Assembly (NCBI GenBank): GCA_002786025.1
Contig: NHNW01000031.1
Location: 124,001-188,000, forward strand
Length of the DNA: 64,000 nt
Direction: 5' to 3'
DNA from: Zasmidium citrigriseum
Lineage: Eukaryota; Ascomycota; Dothideomycetes; Mycosphaerellales; Mycosphaerellaceae
Positions within the stretch are counted from its first letter, which is position 1; every line of letters begins with the position of its first letter. The notes under the pieces were generated by a model. That model was not told where the DNA came from and did no database searches. It saw only the letters and a list, made by a program, of their open reading frames with translations. Made by a program: the position numbers and the translations under genes. Positions 11,391 to 22,789 of this stretch are shown one piece after another.

Positions 11391-12884
11391 ATGGAAGCTC
11401 ATCAGCAGGCTGTTGCAGCCATCGCCTCACGGGTCAAGACCTTTCACGAGAAGCAAGTGCCGTTTCGACTATACCATGGATCAACCAACACAACGCAGCA
11501 GCGAAAAGTCGACCCGAACAAAGTCATCGACACTAGCAAGCTGAACCATGTCATCAAAGTGGACACCGAGAAAATGGTCTGTCTTGTCGAGCCCAACGTT
11601 GCCATGGACGAGCTAGTCGAAGCAACTCTGCAATATGGTGTCTTGCCTCCGGTCGTGATGGAGTTCCCAGGGATCACCGTTGGCGGGGGCTTTGCTGGCA
11701 CGGCTGGAGAGAGCAGTGGCTTCAAATACGGATTCTTCGACTGCATTGTCAACTGGATTGAGATGGTTCTGCCCAACGGCGAGATCGTCACTGCCTCTCC
11801 GAAAGAACGTTCCGATTTGTTTCACGGCGCTGCGGGCAGCTTCGGTACACTTGGAGTCGCCACGCTCTTCGAACTTCAATTGATCCCATCGAAACCGTTT
11901 GTCGAGCTCACATATCATCCCGTGACGAGCGTCCAGGAAGCACTCTCGACAATGGACAAAGTCACAAATGACGAGACACTGGACTACGTCGACGGCATTC
12001 AGTTCAGCCTCAACAAGGCTGTCATTGTCACCGGCCGTCTGACGGATACCCTCGACATCGGCGTGAAGCTGCACAAATTCAGCCGCTCGATTGACCCCTG
12101 GTTCTACATGCACGTCGATAGGACAACGGGTAAGAGTCTGGAGAAGGTCAAACTCGCGACTCCAGTACAAGACTACCTTTTCAGGTACGACCGCGGTGCA
12201 TTCTGGACCGGCAAATACGCATATCAATACTTCATGACTCCTTTCAACCGGATCACGCGATGGGCACTGGACTACTTCATGCACACTCGTGTCATGTATC
12301 AAGCACTTCATGAGAGTGGGCATGCTTCGAAGTACATCGTCCAGGACCTACTACTTCCTCGAAGCGGAGTCGAGGAGTTCATCAACTGGATCAACGCCGA
12401 GTTCCAATTCTGGCCTCTCTGGCTCTGTCCCTTGAAACGTGGCCAGGAGGTCTCAATGCATCCCAAGCTTGGAGGTGATGCCACTAAGGACGACAAATCG
12501 GTCTCGTTCGTCAACGTGGGCGTCTGGGGCCCTGGCTCAACCGACTACGCCAAGTTCATCAGCCAGAACCGACAGATCGAGAAGAAGCTCCGTGAGCTTG
12601 GAGGAATCAAGTGGCTATATGCTCAGGCTTTCTATACGGAAGACGAATTCTGGCAGATCTATGATAAGCAGTGGTACGATGCTCTGCGGGAGAAGTATCA
12701 TGCGACATACTTGCCGAATGTCTGGCAGAAGGTTCGTGTGGATCTCAGCAAGGCGAACGCTGCGAATGAGAGCTGGTCGGCATGGGTGCAGAGTATGTTC
12801 TGGAATACGTGGCCGATGAGTGGGTTGTACGGTGTGGCGAAGACGTTGCTTCAGAGGGATTACCTGTTGGCGAAGAAGTCGTAG
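11391..12884 (+). CDS. DHCR24-like FAD-linked oxidoreductase
   Basis: FAD-binding PCMH-type flavoprotein most like delta(24)-sterol reductase. A single exon encodes 497 aa. The FAD-binding segment is clear: FPGITVGGGFAGTAGESSG around residues 100-118, followed by NWIEMVLPNGE and LFHGAAGSFGTLG. The C-terminal half carries the DHCR24-type cap region, with many Trp and Tyr. The open frame extends three codons upstream to a TTG, but the first ATG is at 11391. Unlike animal DHCR24 it has no hydrophobic N-terminal anchor. Ascomycetes normally finish the ergosterol side chain with ERG4, so a sterol substrate is family inference only. Confidence 0.85.
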   Translation: MEAHQQAVAAIASRVKTFHEKQVPFRLYHGSTNTTQQRKVDPNKVIDTSKLNHVIKVDTEKMVCLVEPNVAMDELVEATLQYGVLPPVVMEFPGITVGGGFAGTAGESSGFKYGFFDCIVNWIEMVLPNGEIVTASPKERSDLFHGAAGSFGTLGVATLFELQLIPSKPFVELTYHPVTSVQEALSTMDKVTNDETLDYVDGIQFSLNKAVIVTGRLTDTLDIGVKLHKFSRSIDPWFYMHVDRTTGKSLEKVKLATPVQDYLFRYDRGAFWTGKYAYQYFMTPFNRITRWALDYFMHTRVMYQALHESGHASKYIVQDLLLPRSGVEEFINWINAEFQFWPLWLCPLKRGQEVSMHPKLGGDATKDDKSVSFVNVGVWGPGSTDYAKFISQNRQIEKKLRELGGIKWLYAQAFYTEDEFWQIYDKQWYDALREKYHATYLPNVWQKVRVDLSKANAANESWSAWVQSMFWNTWPMSGLYGVAKTLLQRDYLLAKKS

Positions 12885-12997
12885 ATTGCGGACACACAAT
12901 CAGCCTGAGCGAGACCTGTATTATGCCGATGATATAGATATAGAGCAACGAGATGCTGATGCCTTTGTTGTATGGCCGTCAAAGGAGGTATGAACGA

Positions 12998-15528
12998 TTA
13001 GAACAGGTAGGCTGCGATAACACCTCCCCAGCTGCCACTGTTCTCCGCCTGAGTTGCCGCGACTTGATCGTCAACAGTAACCATGTTCTGCACACTCTTC
13101 GTATTCAACCCGTACAGCTCGACACCATCGCCCTTGGTGAGATCATTCAGATCCACGATATTGATCTGGCAGACACCATCCGGACCGGCGCAACCACCAT
13201 AATTCGGTCCGTTGAAGAACACCCAGAAACCCTGGCCATACAGCGGAAGCGTGTGCGTCTCCTCGCCAATGATACGAAGAGCCCATTGCATGTAGCATTG
13301 CGAGATGTTACCCTTGCAGCCCGAAAAGTCGGGGTCGTTCCAAGCTGGATCAGGAGTCCACGGGGCCGGAGCTCGGGGTGTTGGCTGCCAGTACGGAGAC
13401 TCAACTTGGAGGAGAGAGGCGAAGACGTTGCTGGCGTCGCTGAATTGGTAGGCGTACAAGGTGTGGTGTTCAGAACCAGTTCCCAGCAGCCAGGTTCCCG
13501 CCGTGGCCTCGATGTACATGCCTCTGCCGGTACCGATTTGCTGATTATACTCTCCGTCGAGGTCGTGATCAGCGGCCCAGAGCCATGCGTTCTCGATGTA
13601 GCTGGAGCTGGTCTTCTTCAGATGCATGACCAGGAACGCAGCTTTGCATGGGTCGGACTCCGTTTGACACGCGGTCTCAGTACGAGAGTCCGCAGCGCCT
13701 CCGATGCGGTAGTGGGTGTTGTGGAAAGAAACATCGCCTTGATTGGCTCCAGCCATATTGATTTCAGTGAGAATCGCGCCGGGGAGTACGTCTGCGACGG
13801 TGAATAGCATGTCTGTGACTTCACAGATACCGACTTCTCCTGGCTTGCCGATCTGGATCAATGGCTGAGGGTTGCTGGCGTCTGAGAAGTGCTCGCCGGA
13901 GGCTGTGATGGTGGACCAGACCTCTCCGACGACTCTGGATCCTGGTGGGAAGTAGATGGTATCGGTGACCAAGTACACGCCGTGTGGGAAGTAGGTGATT
14001 TTGCAGCCGGCGTTCGAGTTCAGGGCGGCTTGGATTGCAGCTGTGTCATCTGTGACACCGTCGCCTTTGGCGCCAGCATCCCGGACAGAAGCAAATGCAG
14101 AAGCAGGGTAGTGCTCGTACTGCGGCTGCTTCTTGGTGAAGTATCGTCCATCACCGGCCGTCAAGCTTCCTCTATTGGTGTATGGCAGAAATGTGCCATT
14201 TCGAGCAACGGGAGCTGTTCCATTCCCAGACAGATGAGGCCGTCCAGTACCATCGCGGTAGACATGGCCTTGAACATACGTCTTGCCAGTCAAGTCGCCG
14301 ATTGGTCGAGTCATCCCGTCAACTTTGAGAGTCGGCCCAGAGTTCCTGACCGCGATGTTCTCAAGCAAGATCGAGCTCGTTCCGTTGACGACAATGCCGC
14401 AGTTGTCACAACTGCTGTCGATGAGGTTGATGGATCCGGTAGTATCGATGGGTCCCATGTCCACGCAGATACCAACTCCAACACACTCAATGCCCTGCAT
14501 TGTGAGGGAGAAGGCATGCTTCACGGCAATTCCGGTCGCCGTGTTGGTGAATTTGATGTTCTTCATGGCGTATTGCTGGTTGTTGAATAGGATTCCAATG
14601 AGGCCGCCTTCGAAGTTCAAGTCGCCCATGAAGAGGCCAGAGCCACCTCCGCTATCGCCACCATCCATCTCAAGTCCGATATGCTGGCTGGATTCCGGCA
14701 TAATGAAGTCCACATTGATGAGGTTTGTCGCTTGAGAAACGGCCCAGTTCAAAGCGTAGATTGTATCGTCTGCTGCTGCACCTGTCGTATCGATGACGAT
14801 GTTTCGAAGACCTATGTAGAAGTTTGTCGTCGATGGTTGGCCTGGAAAACGTAAGTCTTTTGGAGAGAAATGCACAAAGGTTGGTCTCTCTCACCAAAGT
14901 CGTACCCGGCGATCATCACCGTGTTGTTCCTCATCTCAGAGGAAGCTTTGATAGTCGGTCGGTTAGTAGCGTCGCCAATGACCTGAGTATCGATGAAGAG
15001 TTGCACAGAAGACGAGATCACGTAGTCGCCGGCAGGTACGTAGATGAGAGCTGGCTGTCCAGTCGAACCACCCGCACCCTTTCCACCGCCCATGCGAGAC
15101 TGATCCGTGATCGCCCTGTTGAATGCATCTGTATCGTCCGTTTGGCCATCGCCCTTGGCGCCGTAGTCCTTCACATTTCGGAAGACTTTGTAGTCGTGAC
15201 CATCGACAAGGAACGGCGAGATGCCTTCTCTCGCGCCTTTGAAGTTCTCAAGCCAGAACTTGTTCTGCTGAGAGGGGTGTTGGACACCACAGACAGGCGG
15301 TCTCGGGTAGTGAGGAGGCTGCGGATGATGCCATGGCTTCCAAGGCGTAACAGAGTCGTTCTTGTTGCCAAAGGAAAAGGAATACGAAGTCGGAGGTAGC
15401 CAGTCCTGGTACTCTGTCGGATCCGGCTTGATTATGTATGCTGGGGCTGGTTCTCTATACTGTTGCTGAGCGGCCACATCTTGGAGGAGGAAAGAGCAGA
15501 AAACGAGTGACTGAAGTAAGGACTGCAT
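12998..15528 (-). CDS. GH55 exo-beta-1,3-glucanase, secreted
   Basis: Secreted glycoside hydrolase of family 55, which cleaves beta-1,3-glucan in fungal walls or algal laminarin. Two exons (15528-14895, 14841-12998; 53-nt intron) give 825 aa, close to the family norm. A signal peptide occupies the first ~20 residues. A proline-rich segment follows, and then two pectate-lyase-like beta-helix domains. Each opens with the hallmark repeat: VKDYGAKGDGQTDDTDAF near residue 116 and RDAGAKGDGVTDDTAAI near residue 485. A role in wall turnover, autolysis or mycoparasitism is family knowledge. It converges with the DHCR24-like gene only 113 bp away, so the two 3' UTRs probably overlap. Confidence 0.93.
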
Positions 15529-16146
15529 TCTGGCCTACCTGTCGGCGAGGTTGGAAAGAAGCGGCAGATTAGAGTCTTGGTTTCGACTATAGGCAAAATC
15601 TGCGGTAGGGCCACCAGTCGCCATTTAATGAGAGTCTCACCTATACGGCCATGATCCCTACCCCTCTGGAGGGTGACATCGTTCAGCATCCTTCACATGC
15701 CGCTTGGGGGAAGTCGAATTGCGGCTGTAAGAAGATCGACGTTCCGTACCTGGCAGACGCAGGATAATGCCTGTATAGGGCTACGCCGTCCGCGACGTCG
15801 TGCAGCGCAGCTTGCATCCGGGTGCCACCGTGGCATAAAGGCGGTAACAGATGGGAATCGGTGAACGGAATGGAAGAAGACAGACCTCTTTGCGAAGTTC
15901 TGCCTGAACTCATCAAATCTATGAGACAGGGAAGCTGGAAATAGAACCCCGACAGAGAGAGGAGAAGCTTGGCAGATGCGGGCCTCGCAGCTCTCTCCTT
16001 ACAAACTCCGAACCCTGCAATTGATATACAACCCATTCGTAACGACATCAGCGCGACAATCCTCATGTCCGCCCGCAATTCCAGCCTTTTTGTTCAAACA
16101 TCCAGACAAAAATGTCCCGCCATACGCCCGAACAGCTCGAACCAGC
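15529..16146. other. Intergenic, no gene seen
   Basis: Promoter of the GH55 gene and 3' flank of the permease gene. Short open frames on both strands do not resemble known proteins. Confidence 0.5.
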
Positions 16147-18280
16147 TCATTCTTGCTTGATGAGATCCCTTGGAGCGACGTACTTCCGACCACCGCCGAA
16201 GACGTAGTATACCAGCGCAAGCAAGCAGGCGGCTGAGAAGATGATGATGGCGTAGTTGAAATCCATGGCCCAGGTCGGATTGCCAACAGATGGATCCGTA
16301 GGGAAGAAAGAGAAGACAAAGATGACCATGAGGAAGGCCAACGTGATGTCGTTGATAAGCCCTCCCCACTTGCCTAGAGACCATCGTCGCGGCAGTAAAG
16401 GCTCGCCACGGAGGCGCTTGAGTCGAATGCATCCCACCGAGATGATATAGGAGAATCCGAGAGCCGCGTTTGAAACGCCAACGACAGCGTTGAACGCGAC
16501 GTCTGAGCCGAAGTTGATGACGGAGATGACAAGAGAGACCCCGAGACATACCAAAAGCTATGCGATATTAGCAGTCGGTTGAAGAAACGCATGTGAAGTA
16601 CTTACGGCATTTACGGGAATCTCATACTTTGGCGCCACTTGTCGAATCCAGGTAGAAAAAGGGAAGCCCTTTCAGAGTGTCAGTTGAGCTGGAGTAGAAT
16701 CATTTAACGTGGCTTACCTGATCTCTGCTGAACGCCCAGATTTGACGAGACGCGCTGGCGACGGTGGTCACCGTCGAGAAGAACAGAAGGACGATCAGGA
16801 GGGAGCCGAGGACGATGGTGGCCGCGTCTGACTTTGTCGTCTCATGGAGAACTTGGATGATGGCGAAGTCGGATTCACTGTTGACGATTGCCTCGATGTC
16901 CGTGATGCAAAAGCTGTTGTGCGTTAGTCAGAGCTTGCACGGGAAAGCAGTTTACCCTTACCAGAAGCTGATGAGCATAGTGATGCCCAAGACGCCATTC
17001 AGGACAGTGGCCCACATCATGGCCCTTGGCAGCTGGATGGAGGCGTCTTTCAGCTCTTCGCTCATGTGAGCGCCCGCGTCAGGACCGATGAAACACCAGA
17101 CTGGCGTTGCAAGGCCCACCAGACAGGAGAGGCCTGTGCCCCAACCACCGCCATCACTGCACTTGATCAGTCAGGCCCTTCGCCCTTTCACTTTCGGCAC
17201 TTACTGGAATTCGGTGAAGACGCGGTCTGCAGGAGCTGTCAAGCGTCAGTGACCACCTTCAAATTCCGGAAGCTTTCATGCGACACACCATGTTCGCCCA
17301 TGATCCAGAAAACAAGGAGGAAGACGAAGAAGGCGAAAATATGAACGAAGAGGATGATGCCCTCAGCCAAGGGAAGATGCTGAGCAAAGAACTGCACAGA
17401 AAGAATGAGTCAGCTTCGCGATCCAAAGGCAGCCCATCTAATGGGGTTTGCTTACGATGTTGAAGGCAACGGTCAGAGCGATGAAGCAGTACAGCAGCAG
17501 GGTTGCTTGCCAAAGCCGGCTGACGTCGGCGTCTGGGTGAACCAGCAGGATCATTGTCTGCACCATGCCAGCGAGCTGCACGCAACAGGAAGGCACGCCA
17601 GCTATCCAGCCCAGACAACAGCACCAGCCAACGACATAGCTGAGCGGCTTCTGCAACGAGGGCGGAGCGAATTCGCTGACCTGGGATTATGTTGTCAGCT
17701 TGATGAAGGAATGCTTCATATCGATGGTTCTAGTACCCAGTGGTATTGACCTGGAAGCATCAGCGAACAAGCACAACAACATCAGGCATCGATTTCTAGA
17801 CCTACCGCCACTCGTTGGAGACATGGATGCCATTTCCGCGCTGTATTCAAATCAGACTCGTGACACAGATGATTCGAGGAATTGGTACGACGCACAGAGA
17901 AGCGATCATGCAAAGCATCAGAATCCAGACGGCAATCGTCATCCAAATGAGGCCTATATGGGGCGTAAGCGGACGATATCGACCTCAATGGGGGCCTGGG
18001 CTGCTTTCTCACCAGCAGTGCCGCCATTGTACAGGCCAAACCAGTTCGCCAGAAGGACGTTCTCCCACGTGGCCTGGAGGATGGTGACGAAACCGACAAT
18101 GCCTACGAACTTGAAGTTACGACGCAGTTCTTGCGTCTTGCCCATGCGACTCATGTCGGCGGCATCAGTCTGGGTGCCGCCCTTCTGGTGCATGACGCCG
18201 CCGTCGCCATCGCGATCGAGGTCGGCCAGGGCGATGTTGTCGTCCTCGGGCTTGAAGTCGGGCAGGGCTGTGGCTCCCAT
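16147..18280 (-). CDS. APC-family amino acid/GABA/choline permease
   Basis: Polytopic plasma-membrane or vacuolar transporter of the amino acid/choline transporter group. I assemble eleven exons: 18280-18013, 17953-17896, 17840-17806, 17750-17737, 17680-17456, 17391-17289, 17235-17205, 17156-16962, 16913-16718, 16668-16606 and 16557-16147. They sum to 533 codons (532 aa). Family landmarks are FVGIVGFVTILQATWENVL at the first membrane segment, SLAEMASMSPTSGGQYHWVSEFAPP split over four exons, FIGPDAGAHMSEELKDAS and the hydrophobic tail helices. The acidic cytosolic N terminus (~60 aa) is typical. The 14-nt fourth exon (17750-17737) and 31-nt seventh exon are micro-exons. The substrate (amino acids, GABA or choline) cannot be told from sequence. 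Confidence 0.92.
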
Positions 18281-19640
18281 CGTCGCGGCGGGATGGCGTG
18301 GATTTAGGATCGAAGCAGGTCGAGAGCGGTGAAGATCGAAGAGCACAGCGCAGACGGTGAGCGCTGGACGCAGGTGAGGGACTGCACTTCTTGAAGGGTG
18401 AGGAGGGCGGGCGTGGAGCAAGGTGCACCAGAACGGCGCGGTTACGCAGAAGCGTGGCAAGCACGTCGGACTGAATGAAGCGGATGAACGGCTTCTTGCC
18501 GCGCTGCCGAACGTCGACGGGACTGCTCCTGTCAACTTTCACGTTTGTGACGAGCCATCGACAACACCCCCAGACATGGAGAACAGATCATCTCCGCCAG
18601 CGCCGTCGCCGCTGTTGTTGTGCGACGTTGGACGCACGTCTCTACGTACAGATGCAACTGGCGGGCCTGCTGGATGCGCTCCCTCGCCCAACGGGTTAAT
18701 GCATTGGGCGCCCCAAGTCTGCAACTCCAGAATCTCTGCTGCTGCTCGCTGACAGGTTTCACCACCGGCCGTGGCACGATCTGGGTTTCGGTGCGGCGCC
18801 ATTGCGCTGCGTCGACGCGATGATTGCATGCCAGCAAGCCTCCAGCGCGCCCTTGCTAAAATGTCCGAAGTGCAAGCCAGGTAGGCGGATCGCAGGTATC
18901 ACGATGCACGGAATCGCGCATCCGCTGCCGTCGCACAAACTTCGAACAAACGAGCAGCGCCGAGGATGAGCGACGTACCGGCCTGTCGTGCAACGAAGCA
19001 CCAAAACGCTCGTCTAGCCCCTGGACGCTGCCGCCCGCTGCTTGAGGAACCCCTTCCCAGCCCGGCTGTGCGACGTCGCTGGGTCTGGGACGGTCGACCA
19101 CAGCATCTGTGCCGAGAGATGACGAGCGTCATGTCATGCCAGGGACCCGCGCGCTGCGAAGGTTGTGTTTGACCGAACGGGTCAGCCGTGCTGTTAAAGC
19201 AAGGTAAGAGCCCTCTCTCTTCCACTCACGCACTCTACTGCAAACTGCGCATTCCCGCCCCAGAACGCTCTGAGGCATTGCGGCGGCGCGGGCGCCCTAT
19301 CTGTAGAGTCCCGAAGACAGATGATGCGTGTGGTCGCACACAGCGCTTACAATTACACTGCGCTGTTGCGAGTGCTACCGGGCTTGCCTCTCCCGCCATG
19401 TAGGTAGATGTCTTTCCTTCAAACGCTTCTTGCCTCGAGCGCTCGGAATACAAGTGAATGACTGCACCATTGCCGCGCGCTCGGTGGCGGTTGAAGCCGG
19501 CCAGACCCGCGTTTGCTTGAAGCTCGTCGTCGCCAATTCCAAACCTGTGAGGTCTTGACTCTGCCGCACTGAATCAAATCGCGTCGCCATCCGCACCTTC
19601 GACGGCGAGTCTCAGACTCGAGGCTCCACAGCACCTCAGC
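18281..19640. other. Divergent promoter region, no gene seen
   Basis: About 1.36 kb between the divergent permease and rhodopsin-domain genes. It is GC-rich with many short open frames, none recognisable, and I saw no tRNA or repeat. It presumably carries both promoters. Confidence 0.45.
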
Positions 19641-21064
19641 ATGCCTCGACGAGAGGGATACGAAAACTCGCTCCTCTTCGTCATCAGCCTGTCCCTGGTC
19701 TTCACCGTCTGCATCGCCCTGCTTCGCCTTTGGATTCGAAAGAGCGCGTACGGTGTCGACGATGTGGTCATTGGAGCGGCGACATTGGTCTCGTTGGCAC
19801 ATACTGGAGCAAGTTATGCTGCTCTGAGCTATGGATTGGGAAAGACATGGCCAAGAATCCTTGATCAAGGCGACTTGGCACAACTCAATCAGGTGGGCCC
19901 AGGCGAGGATGTGGTCGCGCGGCGATGCTGATGAGATTCCTAGGCCTCCATCGCTGGAGTGGTGCTGTTCTTCATCGCACTGTACCTGTCCAAATGCGCC
20001 ATGATCTCCTTCTTGACTCGAATCACCAAGACACCATCTCAAATCAAGCTCTACCATTCCTGCAACGCGATCGTCGGAATCATGGGGTTTGTCTCGATTC
20101 TTGTCGCAACAGCCGGCTGTCGAACGAATACCGGTACGTCTCAGAGCCAAAAGCGACAGTCTTCGAAGCTTGCTAAGATGTCGTAGGATACTATTGGGCA
20201 TTCAAGGATAATGCGGACACTTGCAGTTCTCAGGTGAGCTCTCTTCACAACGTACATTAGCGCCATCTGACTCGCTTCCCAGGCTGCACGATGGCAGGCG
20301 ATCACTGGATTAGACGTTACTACCGAGATCGTCCTGCTCGTCCTTCCGATCCATCTGGTCTGGAACTTGCACATGGCCAATTCGAAGAAGCTGCTGATCC
20401 TTGTGGCGTTTTGGATCAGATTGCCGTAAGTGACTGCCAATCATTAGCGAGGTACTCGTCTGACTTTGTTGGCAGAGCTCTTGGATTCTCAATTGGACGA
20501 AATTACTATACTCTACTCTTGAACCATCAGGACGTGGATGCCGGTCTTGACAGCGCACTGGTCGAAATTTGGCTCCAAGTCGAACTCGCATACGCCATCG
20601 GATCCAGCACACTCTCGGCTCTGAAGAGCTTCACAGACAACTTCACGACAGGATTCGGATTGGGTTTCACGAGGGGCAAGGGCGAAGACAGCTACGGAAT
20701 GTCCAATGTCTCCGGATCGACCGGCCACACATCGAAGACGGAGAAGACAGCCAAATCCGCATCGCCTCCTCAGAGTCGCACCGACAAGATTGCCGATTCA
20801 GCGCCAGAGAACAAGATGCCCACCGACGTGCGAGTACCACCGACAGCACACGTGGCCGCCGATGAGCCGTTGAAATTGCGGCCAGAAGGGGCAGTTGCCT
20901 ACACGTCGGTCTCGGCAGAGCCTTATGGTGGCGATCTGTGGCGCGCGAACAGCAGCGTGGGAAGCGACAGCTCGGGCGACGAGATGGTCATCCTTCGTGA
21001 GACTGCGTACGAGGTCCAGCACGACCAGGCGCCGATGTTGCCGGTTCGAGAAACACTCGCATGA
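19641..21064 (+). CDS. Rhodopsin-domain integral membrane protein (fungal 7TM)
   Basis: Fungal-specific seven-helix membrane protein of the rhodopsin-domain (PTH11-adjacent) superfamily. Five exons (19641-19892, 19944-20133, 20187-20233, 20283-20425, 20476-21064) give 406 aa. Seen in order: helix 1 LLFVISLSLVFTVCIALLRL with the following WIRKSAYGVDDVVI typical of the family, further helices through ITGLDVTTEIVLLVLPIHLVW and LLILVAFWIRLP, then a long polar cytoplasmic tail from ~residue 270 rich in Ser, Thr and Lys. No retinal-binding lysine is evident, so this is not an opsin. Members are usually called putative receptors or effectors of membrane signalling, and no specific role can be assigned here. 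Confidence 0.88.
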
Positions 21065-21690
21065 GACGCAGGGCGGCTTTGTGGATTTGAATCGGTGGCG
21101 TTTGACTAGCATCGGAATGGCGTTGTCTATGATGAGAAGGCGGTTGCAAAGCCTTGGGAAGTAAACGGGACCAGTACAGGCAACAGAGGATTTGTGTAGA
21201 AGGCAATGACGATGCAGCGAGTGAATGACAAAGTTTACAGCGTGCATGTGAAGTCGTGAAGTCTCCCGTGAACTCAAAGCATACTGGTCCGTGCGTTGGG
21301 TCTAAACCTCGTTCGGCCGCTTGCAGGTGAACTTGAACTTCAGGCTTCGTCTTTGTAGAGGTCAACCTTGACGCCGACATTCGCATCCTCAGTGCCGTCC
21401 GACCCTCCTTAATATCCCGCCGTATCCAGCCGCCTGTTCGAAGCAAAAAGCTGTACGACATAGGCGATTCCTACCGGCGCAACTCTCATTATTCCAGGCG
21501 CGCTCTCCGCATAGGCGACAGCGCACACCAGCATAGACACCCGCTACTATTCACTTTGCGAACGAGACCGCGCCTTCCTTCCATTCGCTCATTTGACCCC
21601 GCTCGGTCGCCTCGAGACCAGCGACTCATACTTCTCGCGCCCATCAGTCCTTTCAGCGACAGTCCACCCCACGATCCTTCCACCACAGCC
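21065..21690. other. Intergenic, no gene seen
   Basis: 3' flank of the rhodopsin-domain gene and promoter plus leader of RPB7. The last 150 bases are C-rich, like a 5' leader. Confidence 0.5.
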
Positions 21691-22321
21691 ATGTTCTTCA
21701 TCGCCCACAAGGAGCGCGAGCTCACCATGCACCCCTCTTTCTTCGACAGCGCGGCGACAGACAAGATCCGAGAACAACTACACTCCGACCTCGAGGGCAC
21801 GATCGAGGGCACGTTGATGATCATCCAGATCATCGAGATTGACGAGATCAGCGAGCCGATGCTGGTACCAGGAACAGGCATGGCGAAGTACAACGTCTCA
21901 TACCGCGCGCTGGTGTGGCGGCCGTTCCGAGGGGAGGTGGTGGATGGGCTGGTGAGGAGCGTGGTGAACAATGGGTTCTTTGTGGATGTTGGTGGGATGG
22001 ATGTGTTTGTGAGCAAAGCGGTAGGCACACCAGGTACATGTGTGGGACATGGGCAGTTTGAGGCTGACATGTGGTTTTGCAGATGATTCCTCAAAACCTC
22101 AAGTACACGGTCGAGGGCTCGACGCCGTCTTTCACGGACAACAGCGACCAGCACATTCAGAAGGACACCCAGGTGCGGTTACGGATCAAGGGTATTCGTG
22201 GCGAGATTGGCCAGATGTTCGCCATTGGTAGCATCCGTGAGGACTATCTTGGGTGAGTCAATATCCGAGGATGCTAAGAGATGTCAAATGCTAACTTTGA
22301 TTTAGACCATTGGACTTGTAA
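21691..22321 (+). CDS. RPB7: RNA polymerase II subunit Rpb7
   Basis: Rpb7 pairs with Rpb4 to form the stalk of RNA polymerase II. Three exons (21691-22020, 22083-22252, 22306-22321) give 171 aa, the family size. The N-terminal tip domain begins MFFIAHKERELTMHPSFF. The central VWRPFRGEVVDGLV and VNNGFFVDVGGMDVFVS mark the OB-fold start, and QVRLRIKGIRGEIGQMFAIGSI is the conserved C-terminal strand set. The last exon is only 16 nt and supplies the final residues GPLDL, which standard ORF callers would miss. It converges with SPT2. Confidence 0.96.
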
Positions 22322-22789
22322 CTTGTAAGATATGTGGAGTGTTGTAGCCCTTTCGAAAGGCGACACTAGGATGCATGCATGCTTGAAAGTTTTATAAAGC
22401 GAGGCGTTTGGATGAAAAGCGACTTAACGAGGGCAATGCATTGGGGCGGCATGGACTACGAGATACCCAGAGCAGAAAAACAAGTTTGAACTGTTGTGTG
22501 CCTTGAATACATCACTCGTCTCCTTTCCATATGATGGCAGCTCGTGCTCAGGACGTTCAGTGATGAATGTGAGACGACTGAGACTAGCGTTGCGTATGCA
22601 TGTGACGATCGTTTAATTCGCGTCTACCTATACAATGCGAGCGATTGCCCTACCCAAGCACATCAACACTGCGGCCCGCCAACTCCATCGCTAAAGGTAA
22701 TGCCCATCGTTATGCAACTGCCCATCTTCAACGCCTAATCCAAGTTGCAGCTATTCGTGTCCCGTTAAAACGTCATGTGGTTTCGCACC
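22322..22789. other. Convergent 3' region, no gene seen
   Basis: Shared downstream region of RPB7 (plus) and SPT2 (minus). A short alternating ATGCATGCATGC stretch lies at about 22371-22382. No other structure noted. Confidence 0.5.
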
